Of a DNA stretch of 64,000 nt, positions 9,791 through 23,139 are shown one piece after another. Location: contig OX485805.1 of the NCBI GenBank assembly GCA_950295325.1, positions 28,261,501 to 28,325,500 on the forward strand, given 5' to 3'. Under the pieces are notes generated by a model. It did not search any database. It had not been told where the DNA came from and saw only the letters and a list, made by a program, of their open reading frames with translations. The position numbers were made by a program, and so were the translations under genes. The stretch comes from Polytrichum commune. Its lineage: Eukaryota > Streptophyta > Polytrichopsida > Polytrichales > Polytrichaceae. The number at the start of each line of letters is the position of its first letter. Positions within the stretch are counted from its first letter, which is position 1.

Positions 9791-12700
9791 TATGGGTGCA
9801 ATTGAAAAGGATAATGTTGGGCTCTGCTTCCCATCCCCCAACATTATAGTGAATGCCCATTCTACTCTAAGTAACGCTAGCCCATCTCATTGTAGAGGTA
9901 GATTTTGACAAATCCCACTCAGTTGTGTGAGATGGAATTGATGGCCATGTCAAGTGGGTTTGGGTATGAAGTACAAGCACATCCTAAACATCATATTTAT
10001 TGCAATTTCATTGCAATACATACAACTTATGCATAATGCATTTAAGGGTTTTGTTCCAACAATCGGATTGCCATTTTGAAGGGTTAATGTTGAAGTCACC
10101 TCCTCATGGTGAAGAGGGTCTCTCAACCTCATACGGTGTAACCCGTTGCTTGACCAAGTGCACAAATGTCATGCCTTAGATATTTAGGACTTTAAAACCT
10201 TGTCTTGAAATCGTACCAAATCATGGCTTGCTTCATAAAGGGTAGGGGTGAAAATCCTAACTCTAAGGGTGAGGAGAGGTATCTTCTTCCAGGTATACTT
10301 TGAATGCTTTTGGGTTCAAAGAGCACCTTTACGTAATCACAATAGGATTTCACATTTCAAATTCTAAGTGTATGGAATTCATGAATTATAGGCCAAAGAG
10401 TCCTTTGAAAAATCAAAGAGGTTAGATGCTCAAAAACTACAAGATTATGTTCCTCTAAAATTCTAATGTCACGATTAAGTATCTTAGAGTGAAATAAAGA
10501 TTAGGTGAAATAGACCTGAATTTCTCAATCATAAAGTTTTCTCATAGATATGGTGTCAAGTAGGTCCATAATTTCTTTAGGCTAAGTCCAAAAGTACAAC
10601 CATCCCAGCTCAAATTTTGAGATTCACTTGCTCATTACCTCTCTAATTCTCTTAATAATTCATTGATGATGATGAAAGGTTGTCCCCTCATTATTCAACA
10701 AAATCTATTTGTTGTAATTCTTCCTATCATGATGCGAAATCTTAGCCCATTTTCACGTGTGAGGGGACGGATGATGTGGCCCACTCGGTGGCCTCGATTA
10801 ATCTTCTTGTCACCTTCAAGTCCCCTTTCCAATCGATGGCCCTCCATCGATTTTATTTGATTTTCCCGCCTAATGCAAGTACGCCTTGTTGATGGTGTCT
10901 AAGGCTACTTGGATGTTGAAATTGGTGAATGGTTTCCATCTTAACTTACTGGTCTTGTTTCTTTGTAAACCCCTTTATTTTTTATTTTTTCTAAAAGGGC
11001 ATCTTTGAACATGTTTCTTGAGTCTTCATGGTTTCAAATTGCAAGTCTTCACACGGCCTCCTCCTTTTATACGGGTCCGGTAGTTTTCCAAGTCTTTATG
11101 TTGTAGCACCTTTGGTGAAAATTTCTAAGTATTGAGGCCAAATGCCTTGGTAGATTTCCAAGTCTTGAAGCTTTGGAAAACCTCTATGTCTTAAAGCCGA
11201 AACATGCCCGGTGAAACTCTTAGTATTTTGGTCTTTAAGGGTTACCAAGTCTTCGAGGGTCTACAGAAATGTGCTCTTGATGGTTCCACGACCCTCATGT
11301 GAGATGTGAGATGTGAGATGTCAAATGAGGTGTTTTAGGTGCTTGATGTGGGTTCCTTTATATAGTCTTCAAAATCCATGAATTATTGGAATTGGTGGTT
11401 ACTCTTCCTTCCCATGTTACTAAATGTTCAAATTGCCTATATCACTATATTCGTTAATTTGGGACTTTTTCGGCATTTTGAGACAGTTACAAATATAAGA
11501 ACATGGATAAAATCACACAGATATTGGAGAATGTTGTAAGATGCAAATACTTTGAAGCGGGTGTTCATATCAAGATGGTTTAGATAGGACGACCCAAACA
11601 TTAGACCATGTTGTTGTGGTCCATATATTAATTTGAGACAAGAGAAAGTCTCAAATTAACAAATATAGTGAATTCCATTGTAAAATCCCGTATGTTAATA
11701 TTTGCTAATTTTGTCCCATTATATATATTATATATATTTAGATTATTTGAGTTCTCGTATGTCTATGAGGTACATGGAACTCATCTTATGCGCATACATA
11801 GATGTGATCTTTATCCCATGAACTTCCATTCATCGCATTCATCCCATAAATGGTTAACGTAGTTATATCCATCCAAGGGATTGTCATCCAAAGACTTAGT
11901 TTCCCATCTATAGAACGTCATCCATAGTCTATTATAAACGGATCACTAAAGTTGCCAAGCTCCTATTGCTTGAGTTGTCACCGCCTACGTTTCCCAAACC
12001 TTGTTCCTTGTTCCCAAGCCTTTGTCGTTGGTCCCCGAACCTTTGGTGCCGTTCTCAAGCCTTCATTGGTTCCCCGTGAGGGGAACTATGTCTTCTCCCT
12101 TGGCTCTTAGTTGCCTCTATCCTCCAGTTTGTTGCTCCTTGTTAGTGTCCCCATTCTCTTGTTCGAATTGTCTTCGCTTTGTGACTCTACAATTAGACTT
12201 TACTTACTGATTCATAAAATAAAAAAGAACGTTGATGTTCTTGCATCGACGTGAATAGGACACGTTTTCCTTATTTTGATCATGATAAACAATGATGCCT
12301 AATAAGGTCTATTGTCATCCTTTCGAGAGGGGGGGGGGCTCATTATGGTGGGGGTGTTTGGGTGGAGGTGTAACTAGTGTATGTTGGTGGTCTAGTTTCC
12401 TTTTGTTTAATATTAGGTAAGTGGAATATTTTATGACAGCTGGGGTATGAATTTCATTAAGTTTTTGACAGTGGATTTGGGGTATGCAAGTTGTTCAGTA
12501 TCTCTTGGTGATTGTTCATGTATGGCCCCTTCCATATATTCAAATTAATGTCATTGGTGACATTCATCGTCACTCATGGTGTCACACTTGAATTGGAGTA
12601 ATCATCCTCATCTATGTTGCTGGGTCTTTTTTCAATTCCAAGTGGAAGGAGCATCAAAATTAGGTGAAGTGAAACAATATTTTTGTCACAAATCAAGTAA
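9791..12700. other. Intergenic, nothing recognised
   Basis: Long AT-rich stretch with only short frames. Small features are a (GAGATGT)3 run near 11300-11320, an AT-rich TATATA tract near 11722-11740 and a G tract near 12330. The segment just left of the minisatellite edge (9850-9950, minus) could be an eroded extension of the RRM-like pseudogene but has several stops. Confidence 0.4.
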
Positions 12701-13060
12701 CCATGCTCGGTTAAGGTACGTGGGCCTTATGTTGTTGGCCTTCTTAAGGCATGTGGATGTTTTTTCGGTTTGGTTTGATCACTTTCTCCAACTTCTACTG
12801 AATAGATTTACAACGAACCCGTATTGCATTAGCAAATTTTGTGATGAAGCATCAACAAAAATTGGAATGGAAAGTGGTCTCCTTTGATTTAGTTAAGGAC
12901 ATCAAGAATACACGTGTGTTGATTCGTAACATGATTACGTAAGTCCCCTCCACTTGTGTTGACTCTTGTGTCTAGAATGGTTGATATATTTTGAGCACGT
13001 AGTCCAACATGTCATAAGTGCATGTCTTAATTGACCTTGCTCGTAGTCCTAACCCAACCG
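12700..13060 (+). repeat. Dispersed repeat family A, copy 1
   Basis: Shares an ordered series of blocks with 16960-17370 and 26050-26440: TTCTCCAACTTCT, a GATTTACA block, GTATTGCATTAGCAAAT, a TGATTTAGTTA block and CCTCC(A/C)(A/C)TTGTGTT. The copies are diverged and without clear termini. They could be remnants of a retroelement, but no terminal repeats or coding were found. Confidence 0.55.
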
Positions 13061-13139
13061 TTCTCAATTCAAAAATGAAGATAATTGGAAGGGTCTACGA
13101 GTTCATAAACCTATGATGAAAATGGCCACATCACAACTT

Positions 13140-14320
13140 GCATTTACTAATCATCTTGCACTAACTTGATCGCCTGTTTCGTGGCCTACGCGTTCCATGC
13201 AGAGTGAAAGTGCCCATTTAAGGCCCACTCACCTTAAACTTGTGTTCAATATCCTAGGAGAGATGGACGAAGAGCTAAGATCATCCATTGAAGGCCCTCT
13301 CTTAATTGTATCTAGTTCATCTTAAACTAACTTAATTGTGTGTTCCGTGGCCTACGCATTCCATGTAGAGTGAAAGTGGCCGTTTAAGGCCCACTCACCT
13401 TAAACTTGTGTTCAATATCCTAAGAGAGGTGGATTGAAGAGCTAAGATCATCCATTGAAGGCCTTCTCTTAACCTTATCTAGTTCATTTTGCACTAACTT
13501 AATCGCGTGTTCGTGGCCTATGCGTTCCGTGCAGAGTGAAAGTGGCCGTTTAAGGCCCACCCACCTTAAACTTGTGTTCAATATCCTAGGAGAGGTGGAT
13601 TGAAGAGCTAAGATCATCCGTTGAAGGCCCTCTCTTAACCTTATCTAGTTCATCTTGCACTAACTTAATCGCGTGTTCGTGGCCTATGTGTTCCGTGCAG
13701 AGTGAAAGTGGACGTTTAAGGCCCAATCACCTTAAACTTGTGTTTAATATCCTAGGAGAGAGATGGACGAAGAGCTAAGATCATCCATTGAAGGCCCTCT
13801 CTTAACCTTATCTAGTTCATCTTGCACTAACTTAATCACGTGTTCGTGGCCTACGTGTTCCGTGCAAAGTGAAAGTGGCCATTTAAGGCCCAATCACCTT
13901 AAACTTGTGTTTAATATCCTAGGAGAGAGATGGACGAAGAGCTAAGATCATCCATTGAAGGCCCTCTCTTAACCTTATCTAGTTCATCTTGCACTAACTT
14001 AATCACGTGTTCCGTGCAGAGTGAAAGTGGCCGTTTAAGGCCCGCTCACCTTAAACTCGTGTTCAATATCCTAGAAGAGAGATGGACGAAGAGCTAAGAT
14101 CATCCGTCGAAGGCCCTCTCTTAACCTCATCTAGTTCGTCTTGCACTAACTCAATCGCGTGCTTCGTGGCCTACGTGTTCCGTGCAGAGTGAAAGTGGCC
14201 ATTCAAGGCGTTACCCTCGGAGAGGCGGGCACCTTACTTACGTGGTTCCTTACCCGAGGAGAGGTGGGTTAAAGAGCTAAAAACTGTCCGTTTAAGGTCC
14301 TCTCTTAACCAACCACAGCT
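13140..14320. repeat. Tandem array, about seven units of 167 bases
   Basis: AGAGCTAAGATCATCC recurs at about 13271, 13438, 13604, 13771, 13938 and 14090, with a diverged AGAGCTAAAAACTGTCC at about 14274. Spacings are 167, 166, 167, 167, 152 and 184 bases. The 152-base step lacks the GTGGCCTACG block. The unit includes GAGTGAAAGTGGCCGTTTAAG and TCTAGTTCATCTTGCAC. Single diverged relatives of the unit occur at the right ends of the dispersed repeats at 36110-36190 and 50790-50850. Confidence 0.9.
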
Positions 14321-14683
14321 TTTAGCTTGGCACCGGTCAATGGTCAAAGGCAACTTATTCACAGCAGCAGCAGCAGCTAGGTGCCAGCAGGATCGTTTCG
14401 GGTGACACGAGTTCCGGGTAGGCCATTAACTTGCTTACCTACGGCATTATGAAGGGACCACTTTCGTCGCCATTAATGAGCAACGGTGGGATAATGTCAC
14501 TCCTTTGACCCGAATATAATTGCAAGTGAAGTCCACGACATGTAGCTACCTAGCTACCTAGCTACAAAGCCTGCGTGGTGAGGGAGAATAGAATAGAATA
14601 GAATAGAATCCACACGACCTGCCTGCTGCTTGCTTTGCTGCACCAATCTTGTTTGTTGAACTTTGCATCTGATCGCTCGATCC

Positions 14684-14876
14684 AGTGATCAGGGAGATTG
14701 ATGGGCATAATCAACCGGTTACATGTTGATGACATCCTTCGGTTTTTGTATATGAATTTGAGGTACATTCCATGAATTCCTCTAAAGTGATCGGTAATTC
14801 TCCTGAAATCTTGAACATTCAACCGGTTATTTCTTAAACTCAACCGGTTCATCTGTAACTAACTGCCGGTTCACAG
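14684..14876 (+). mobile_element. AACCGGTT-rich MITE, 193 bases, short member
   Basis: Begins AGTGATCAGGGAGATTGATG, carries AACCGGTTACATGTTG, TTCAACCGGTTATTTC and CTCAACCGGTTCATCTG, and ends CCGGTTCACAG. Flanks are GCTCGATCC (14675-14683) and GCTCGATCG (14877-14885), eight of nine bases identical, consistent with a Mutator-type 9-base duplication. Adjacent DNA to the right (14885-14935) is a (CT)n tract, and a short (GAATA)n run lies at 14585-14608. Confidence 0.75.
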
Positions 14877-15319
14877 GCTCGATCGGACTCTCTCTCTTCT
14901 CTCTTCTCTCTTCTCTTCTCTCTCTGTCTAGCTCGCCTGCTCTCATCAGGCATGCATTCATGCTGTGAGGGAGCGAGTATATTGGGCATCGGGAAAGGAG
15001 ATCATAAAGGCGGGATGGAATATAGCAGGTGGTGGTGTCCCATGGGGTGAGTTGAGTCCAGTCCCCCAAAGATTGTGATCCACCACTACCCTAACTTTGA
15101 CTGCCCTTTTACCGTTTGACCGCGTTGCTCACTTGGGCCTTCATTTGTCAGCAAGGGGGGCTGCTAAAGTGGTCACTAATCAATGCTTAATTAATTCATT
15201 CACTGTGGCTACGTCGCCCTACCCCTCGCTCCCTTTCCTGCCACTTCCTGCCGCACCCAATTGATTGTTTAGGCTACGTTTTGTGCCATTAACTTCTACA
15301 TCCTTCCGAGCCACCTGCG

Positions 15320-15590
15320 TCGGGGGAGATTCTTGGGCATAACCGGTCCAGTTCCTAGTGTTTCCATAGTGCCTTCCTTTATTACCGTGAGGTATATTCC
15401 ATAGCTCGGTTATGAAGTGACCATTAGGCCCACTTCACACACGAGGCTGAGAGCCCGTGACCGCCACACTGCAAGCACTCTCGTGGGTGGACAAGTCGGA
15501 GCCAGTCCAAGTTCGCGTTGGCACACTACGCTGGAGGGACCGATGGAGGATGCGAATGCAAAACGGATTTAAAAGTCTACGTGGACGTAG
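15320..15590. mobile_element. Two fused MITE fragments
   Basis: Positions 15325-15410 match the left half of the AACCGGTT family (GGGGGAGATTCTTGGGCATA, CCTAGTGTTTCC, GAGGTATATTCCATAG). At about 15428 this is joined to the Tourist-like MITE terminus read from its 3' end (CCACTTCACACACGAG, GAGAGCCCGTGACCGCCACA). The inner sequence GGAGCCAGTCCAAGTTCGC then runs to about 15590. It looks like a truncated element with another inserted or joined at its break. Confidence 0.65.
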
Positions 15591-16959
15591 TATGTTTATG
15601 CTACGTTTGGTGCCATTAACGGAGTCAAGTGTTCATGTACTCATGAGGTAACTCATTTAGACGATGTTTCTGTATGGAAATGCGGGTTACCGTGTTCGGT
15701 GTAGGGAGAATGTAGTGAACGAGTAGGGGGTTTGGACAACTTTCCACTTTGAAAAATTGTAGCATCTTTTGTATAGGCCAGAAAAAAAAAAAAAAAATGA
15801 AACAACTTGCATTCCTCATGCAATCCTTCTCCATCTATCTTGGAAGATTAAGTATCTCATGATTGTCAGACCCGATCTTCAATGCGAATCACCTTATTTT
15901 CACGGGTTATGGTATTGCTACCTTAGTTGGGAAAATCAGTGTACTGAGGAAGACAAAATAAAACGGGTGACGCTAAGTGTAGGTGTTGTGAACATTCACG
16001 TGACCAGAGCTCCGTAACATACAGTAAAGCAAAGTGAAAGGGAAGAATATAAGCAGCATGGAAGGTTTGCATTGGATCGAGAATACTGTGTGTGTATTGT
16101 ATATACATAGATACATACATTCATTCATTCATGCATACATAGATACATATATGTATATATATATATGTGTGTTTGGGGCAGCAGGCAGGGTAGCTAGGAC
16201 AGCCAGTCAACAAAAGGGCTGTCAGAAGCGTGAGATGGGTCAATGATGGGCGCGAATGAATGATTGGGGCACTTTAATGCTGTAGGGAAATGCTCTACGA
16301 CTGTTTTATAAATAAGTAAGTAAGTAAGTACACCGTTTACAAATAGTATTATTTAGTTGCGTCGCTTGTTATTTGGAGTTACGTACACAACGCTATGACT
16401 AATTACTGTAGGTCTCATGTTTCACCCAACAAAAGTCCAATTGGTTGTTCGGACGTTCCCGGCCGTATAGACAATGAAACCATCTTTTACTTGGTCAAAA
16501 CTTACATGGATATATAGGACAACGTTATTGGGTAACTCCAAAGAGTGAGTGAGTGACACTAAACACCATGAAACGGTGTATCTCTTCAACCTCCGTACAT
16601 GGTCTCCTTATATCTACGCATACAATATGCATATATATATATAGACCCTTCTCTCTCTCTCTTCAACTCTTCGATCCATGAGCCGCTTCGGGTGGTGTTT
16701 CGAGGCGGTGGAGCCGCAAATCATTTATGGATGATGCGGCCTCATAAAGCCATGTGCCTTGTCCCCCTCCCTCCACACCCACCCGGCAATGCCCATGCAG
16801 CTAGCCCCCGTCTCCCAACAACAACGTCCAACGACCATGGACTTTTGTTACGTGATATGTTTCCTTTTGGTTTTATGGTTTTATGGTTTTCTTTTCCCTT
16901 TCCAATTTCAAGTTTTGGGTGCACATGACTTGCGTAACATGTTGTCGAAAAGGATTGGA
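15591..16959. other. Intergenic with simple repeats
   Basis: Holds an A16 run (15782-15797), a CATACATT/TATATA microsatellite (about 16100-16168), a short (TAAG)n run (about 16315-16330) and a CT tract near 16651-16664. The frames at 16599-16968 on both strands are not recognisable. No gene is called. Confidence 0.4.
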
Positions 16960-17370
16960 ACTACCTAAGGTGTGTGTGGGTGGGTGGGTGCTAATTTGGT
17001 TCCTTTTTCATGTTCTCCAACTACTTTTGATTGAATTTACATAATAAAACTCGTATTGCATTAGTAAATCTATGATGAAACCATATGCAAGAACCGGATT
17101 GAAATTCAGACCTCCTTTGGTTTAGTTATGGTTGTTAGAAGTGGGTGTTTGTTGGTTTCTTAACTGGATATACACAAGTCCTCCCAATTTGTGTTCACTA
17201 TCGAGTGTAGAGTAGTTATTTATGTTTGAAGATGAAGTTTAGTCTCTTTAAGACATGTGCCTTTTATGATGTTTGCTCTTTGATCCTCACCGAACCATGT
17301 ACCAAGCAAATACAAGTATTTAATTAAGAAAACGAGCCGTTTAAGACCCGTCTACCTTAAGAGTATCATT
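16960..17370 (+). repeat. Dispersed repeat family A, copy 2
   Basis: Block-for-block similar to 26050-26440: GTTCTCCAACTACTTTTGAT, AAACTCGTATTGCATTAG, CTCCCAATTTGTGTTCACTA, ATGTTTGCTCTTTGATCC and, at the right end, GAGCCGTTTAAGACCCGTCT. No inverted or direct termini were found, so the element class is unknown. Confidence 0.65.
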
Positions 17371-18109
17371 TCAAGGATGTGTATTCATTTGATGGGCATT
17401 TTTCTTAATGTGTTCTAAATGTATAGATAAATTTTAATCAAATTTGGGATATTGTTCGGTTTAAGTCATCTGACGTATTTAAGTAAATCTCGACATATTT
17501 TCAAAATACTTGGACTTTTTGGTAGCTTCAATTCTATTGGCTAATCCGTTGATGCACTTTTGATATACCAAAATTTTATGGGAGATATGTGGATCCTTAG
17601 TGAGATTACTTGAACATTCTACTATTAAGATATGATGGATAAAATCAAATAAATGTTCCGTGTCCTAAGTCTATGTAAATAAATGTTGAATAGTGAAGAT
17701 ACTATCCAAACAACTATTGTAGTATTATCATAATCAACTATGCATATTCTATTGGAGGATCATATCATGCAATCCTATTGTAGGATCATATCATGCAATC
17801 CTATTGTAGGATCCTATGATAGAACCCATCTTCTTATAATTTTGGACTTGGACTCGGTCCAATTTTTACTTGAATATCAATTTCATGTATAAGTTGCCAG
17901 ATATCTTCTATAAAAACAAACTGACAACTGTTGTTGTTTGAAAAGTGAAATTAGGACATGGGCACATGGGGTCTTCGTTCTTGGATTTTGTGAATTCTTT
18001 GCATTTAACTATTGAAAAATGGTAAACAAATGCACACCAATTTTCATCATATTTGTGATGGAGAGTAGAACAAAAGTGATAGTTTCTATGGGATTTTTCT
18101 CTCACCCAT
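17371..18109. other. AT-rich intergenic with a short tandem repeat
   Basis: No gene is seen. A 27-base unit containing AGGATCATATCATGCAATCC is repeated about 2.5 times at 17755-17815. Confidence 0.5.
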
Positions 18110-20215
18110 TTTTTTCACATGTATTGTGTGAGCCAAATTTTTGGTCTCTTAGTTCAACTATGAGCAAAGAGACAGTAAGTAGATGAAGTTCATCCAACCG
18201 GATGAAGATAGTTGAACTATAGACTAGGGAGTAGTTAGAACTATAGGCACGGGCTTAGGTGCCCTTAGGTAGTTAAGATAACTATCGTCTTCCTCGCCTC
18301 TGTAAGAGGGCAGGCGAGGGAGAGCAAGGCAGACATTTCCAGAAAATTGTTGAGCGCATTGTAGAACTATAGGCGTGTCTCCCTCAGCGCCGTGAACGAG
18401 CGAGGTTCATTGTCAAACTATCTTCTGAGTAAAACCTAGCGATCACCGCAGTGATTGTGGGACGCTGGCTTCTGTTGAAGAATATTGTTATTTTGGATTT
18501 TGAGTATATTGAATGGCCGAAGTAGGTCGAACTAATTTCTGTTTCAAAAGAGTAATGTGAATCGTGAAACTATTGGTCACTGTCGAAGTGGCAACTGTCT
18601 GTGTGAGTATGCGAGCAGAGTCGAGTGAGATCGAGTAAACCTGTGTGTAAAGCAAAATTGATAGGAGGAGTGTAAGAAACTATTATCAATGGTGGTGTGT
18701 GAAATCTGTTGAGACTAAAGTGAAGAGCAGAGTTGTATGAGTTCAAAATGTGAGGAGCATTGCGAGAAGAACCGAAAAGCAATTGATCCCAGAAAGGAAG
18801 AGGATACGATTGAAACAGAGGGAAGAACAATAAGCGAGAGAGCAAGTGTGAGGAATTTGAGAGGAGTGATGATTCAGAGAAATAAATTCGAAGTGATAAC
18901 TATTGGTAGAGAGGAAGCGAACATTGTGTAACTATGGTTGGAATGAAGAACTTGGAACATAGTTGAGCAAATTGATATTGCAAACCTGGAGGGAGTACAG
19001 ATTGACTGTATGAATGAACTACTGTCTGGTTGAGAAATGTGTCCGAGCAGAGAGGTAAATTGAGTAAGTATGGCACCAAGGAAGAGAGAGGGAGTTGAAC
19101 TATCGTCTAAGGGAATACAGGACGTCACCGAGTAACCTTCCGACTACCTGTGAGAGGGGGAAACCGGTTGAGTCGAGAGCTAGCTTGAGTACAGTGTAAC
19201 TATGGACTATAGTTGAAATCCACAATAGGCTGGGAGAAGCCGAAAGGCCATGCGTTAGGCCTAGGATTAAACTGTAGACTATTGTTGAGGCCTGTGATAG
19301 GCATTGTGAGGAACTGAGAGGCCCAAAGTCAGGCTATTGTGTGGGCGAAGTGAAAATTGTTGAAGCCTGAGAGAGGCAGAGCAAGGAAAAGCTAATAGTT
19401 TAGCCAACCGAGATTATAGTTGAATCCTGAAATTAGGCTGATAAATTTACAATTAAGAAAAATGGAATTTAAGAGAGATAGTCCTAATCAACTGAAGTGA
19501 TGAGAAATCACTTCTGATCGGTTGATTAGAGAAATTAGTAAGGATTGTAAGAGGGATAGAATTAACTTTGGTTCATAAATGTTACCTAGGCATAAGTTAA
19601 TCTAATCTTAATTAAGTTTTAATTGATCATTAGTCACAAGGAGAGATCTTTGAGTATGGAATGCGATTTAATCCTTTCAACCATTGTCTTGTGTGTTACC
19701 CTGGTTGTTGTTGTTGCAGGTTGTGCAGGGCGACCAAGACTATAGCTTGACTGATAATGGTTAATTGCATAAGTTGTGAGTAATGATTAAATCTGGAGTT
19801 AATGAATGAACAATTGTTTTGTATTGGAATTGACATTGACCAAGTAATAAAGGAATTGCCTTGAATTGAAGATGCATTGGCCAATGGTTACCAAAGACAA
19901 TTGTGATACTCAAAGACTATTGTTCTCGAAAGACTATTGTTATACAAAATCTCATGACAAGATGGTTACTACTGAGACTGACACACATACCCCACTGAAT
20001 GAGCCACAATGAGAGGAAACCAAGAGAGAAAGAGAGTGAAAGACAGACCAATCATGTTTTAGAGTGAAGATAGCAACCCTTTGGTCTAATTAATGAACTA
20101 TGAAGTGACAAATGCCTGTAATAGACACCAGTTAAGTCTTCCTTGAGAGTCTGTACCCTGGGTTTTTGGGTTATTTCAGTGAGAGCAAAAACTAACTACA
20201 TATTGTCACAAAGCA
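18110..20215 (+). other. 2-kb purine-rich segment of unknown origin, possibly LTR-derived
   Basis: Composition changes sharply here. The plus strand is G/A-rich and saturated with variants of GAACTATAG, GACTATAGTTGAA and paired AGGCC-type words (AGGCCTGTGATAGGC, GAAGCCTGAGAGAGGC). No long open frame and no protein domain was seen. It resembles the leader or LTR of a retrotransposon, but TG...CA ends with a 5-base duplication and a primer-binding site were looked for and not found. A TTGTTGTTGTTGCAG acceptor-like sequence occurs near 19705-19719. Confidence 0.3.
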
Positions 20216-22171
20216 TTTGAGAAAAAAATGATGTCATTTGCATCCCCATCCACCTTTTGAAAACTTATCATTTGGGCTAAAATGTCCTCATGGGACATTA
20301 GGGGTTAAGATTCTTAATAACCTTTTCATTTATAGACACTAAAGAAAAAGAAAAAGAGAACATGTTATGTGTGTCATGTACGCTAATGCCTCGAATAATA
20401 CCCCTTTTTATACAGCCACATCAATTGTATATCGATGAAGAGTGGTCCTTGGGTGTCAAATTGAGAACAATTGGAAAACCAAGAAATCTAAGACCTCCAC
20501 AAAGAGATTTACAATTTGAAATCCTTATACACGAGATATGAGCAAATGGTAGGAGATTTGTTCAAGTAGTGTAGGAGGTTTTTTTTAAAAAGAGAGTAAA
20601 TGTACGATGAATAGTATTTTTGGAGCTCAATTGAGCAAGGAATATAACTTCACATCTTAGTTAAAAATTAAAAGAAAAGTAAAGTGAGACAATCAAGTGA
20701 TATGGCACCTCCAAAAATAATTTTGCATTAATCATGTACAAATACATACAAGTAGGCTACATGTTGCTAGGTAAAGCTTTCACCTCAAATGTACATATCC
20801 CACATGCATTGTGATGGTGGACGCAAACTATTGCACTTCACTTGCATAGACTCGGATAGGCTAAGTACCTAACAAAATTACTATGCAATATTGTTGAATC
20901 GTATAAAAGTACTGTTAATTGGTATTTGAAATACAAGCTGAAAAAAACCAAATTTAAATTTAAATTTAATAATAGTACTGAGAATTATATTAAACTGGCA
21001 AATTTAGATTGTTCACTTTGAGTAATTATCTTCGGATTTTGAAATAATAATTTTTTTGGGTGTAATAGTGATATTATATATTTTGAGCCCAAAACCAATT
21101 CCATATTCTTATGTTTGAACACATGATTTCGTGTGTAAAAATGGTGCAGGTCAAGGAATGTTACATTGACCAAAGTTATCTCAGTTTGTCGACATTATAA
21201 CGGGCCACAATAATAGGTGAAATGTGTAGTAGACATTAAATAGAGCGACCTTTAATGTACTCAAAATGTTAACTTATCTGCGGTAAGATGAAGGGCATGC
21301 AAGCAATTAAGATAGATGTGTGTTATTCAAACATTTTTATTTTCTTTGCACCCACTTCTCATACATTATACAACACACACATTTTTGCAATATTGTTAGC
21401 AAATCCAAATCATGCTCATATAGTCATTTGCCTCATGAATTATGGAGCTTGTATGAATATCTTACTCCTTATCAAAGTGAAGACTATTGTGCTTATTAAG
21501 TGCTCATATAGCTCTTCCCCCCCCCCCCCCCCCAATGATATATGTTAAATAGTGAACCTAGAATGCTTAGCATATTTTGAGCATGTAGTTCAATCTCATT
21601 CAACACATGTAGCTTTGTTCTCCTTAGATCCACATGTGACCCCATACCACTCAATTTAGGTGTCCAATCAAGTCATCTAAACAATTAAACTAGCAAAGCC
21701 GAAGCAAACTCACCCCAAAATTGCCTATAACAGTTCAATCCTATCCAAAAGCTCACTAAAAAAACGGCACCTCTTATGATAGATGTGATTGTATGGATGG
21801 AAGCTTTGTAAAGTAAATAATGTACACACAAATGTTCAGTTGTCCTCATGCCCAAAACTAGAAGATTTTAACCACATAAACAAAACTGTCAATCCCAACC
21901 CTCAAGAATCAAAGCATGTCTACCTTAAGCCCTAGCCGCGGCGCCAATCAAGGTCCGCTAGCATAAACTAAAGATAACATAATTGACCTCGTCTTCTAGC
22001 TCTCTCTCTCTCTCTCCCTAATGATACATGGGAGGAGGATTTCAACTTAACAAGACTTCACATTGGGGAGGGGTCAAATATTTGCTAATTCTACCTACTA
22101 TTGTTTATAAGAACATAAATATGCAATCAAATTGACTTGAAGTAGATGAGATCAATGCCTTGCAACTAATA
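20216..22171. other. AT-rich intergenic, nothing recognised
   Basis: Only short frames. Contains a C17 tract (21517-21533) and a (CT)n run near 22002-22016. No gene or bounded repeat was recognised. Confidence 0.4.
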
Positions 22172-22320
22172 GCCCACCCATGCTTACTGGTGCGGGCCAC
22201 CAATGAACGGTTCCTACCAACAGTGGTTACATCTAGTGGCTCTCACTAGCTAAATCAAATCTAAAAGTGGCCCCTACTGGTAGGTGTTGTTCGCTGCTTG
22301 TCGAACCTGTAAGTGTGGGC
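22172..22320 (+). mobile_element. Foldback MITE family B, copy 1
   Basis: The ends are inverted repeats of about 45 bases: GCCCACCCATGCTTACTGG at the left, and on the right the complement of GCCCACACTTACAGG. Both arms continue through GAACGGTTCCTACCA / GAACAACACCTACCA. A second copy lies at 32112-32260. No convincing target duplication was found, so the superfamily is left open. Confidence 0.65.
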
Positions 22321-23139
22321 ATGCTATAAGAGGAGCCATGACAAAAGGGATACATTCCATGGCTCATAATGAATTGTGATACCATTTTTTATTTATTTAT
22401 GTAGTTGAAAAAGTGCCCATCCGTATTCCAATAGCATCTTCTAGACTCCATGGAGAGGAAGACGTTGTTTGAATTTCATAAGATCTTAATTTGAATCAAA
22501 AGTATTAAAAAGTAATCTAATGCACAAGATAAAAGACTATTATTATATTTACTTATTCCATATGCGTGAGTGGGAATCGGATTATTTTTCCAAAGTAGAG
22601 CAAAAAACCTAAAGATGTCGTTAAAAATTTACTTGGAGATAAAAAATTTACATCATATAATTAATATCTAATAAGTAATCAATCATTAAATAATGAAAGA
22701 AAAATATTGAACTAAAAGAGGTTGGAAAAACTACAATTTAAATAATATACTGAATGTATTACAAAAGAGGAAGATTCAACTTCTTCACAATTACTTGAGC
22801 TGCATGCTGCTTAAAATGTTGGACTCAGAAATCAACATAAATTGGGGTGCATGAAAGGAAGAGAGGGTTCGAGCGATTCACCAAGTACTTGAAAGATAGG
22901 ATTCGGACAACTCATGCAGAAGACTTTTAGGGGAATGGAGCAATTGGATTGGATACGAAATGGGTTCTTCACTAGCGGGGGTTTACACTACGGAGAAGAC
23001 TTCTCCAGTATTAGAGAACTTCAAGCATGAATGACATAATGACATGCCTGTCAACATGACATCGCTTTTTGCTAGAAGGATTCTCCGGAGGTCAAGCTTC
23101 TTGGGTAATCTCAAACCCTCAAACAACAAACTTATCCTT
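22321..23139. other. AT-rich intergenic, nothing recognised
   Basis: No gene or bounded element seen. Confidence 0.4.

Noticed and set aside
13140-14320. CRISPR-like array
   Set aside because: The units are contiguous diverged repeats without short constant repeats and unique spacers, and the DNA is eukaryotic.
18110-20215. Complete LTR retrotransposon
   Set aside because: No pair of direct long repeats, no primer-binding site or polypurine tract and no gag/pol coding found.
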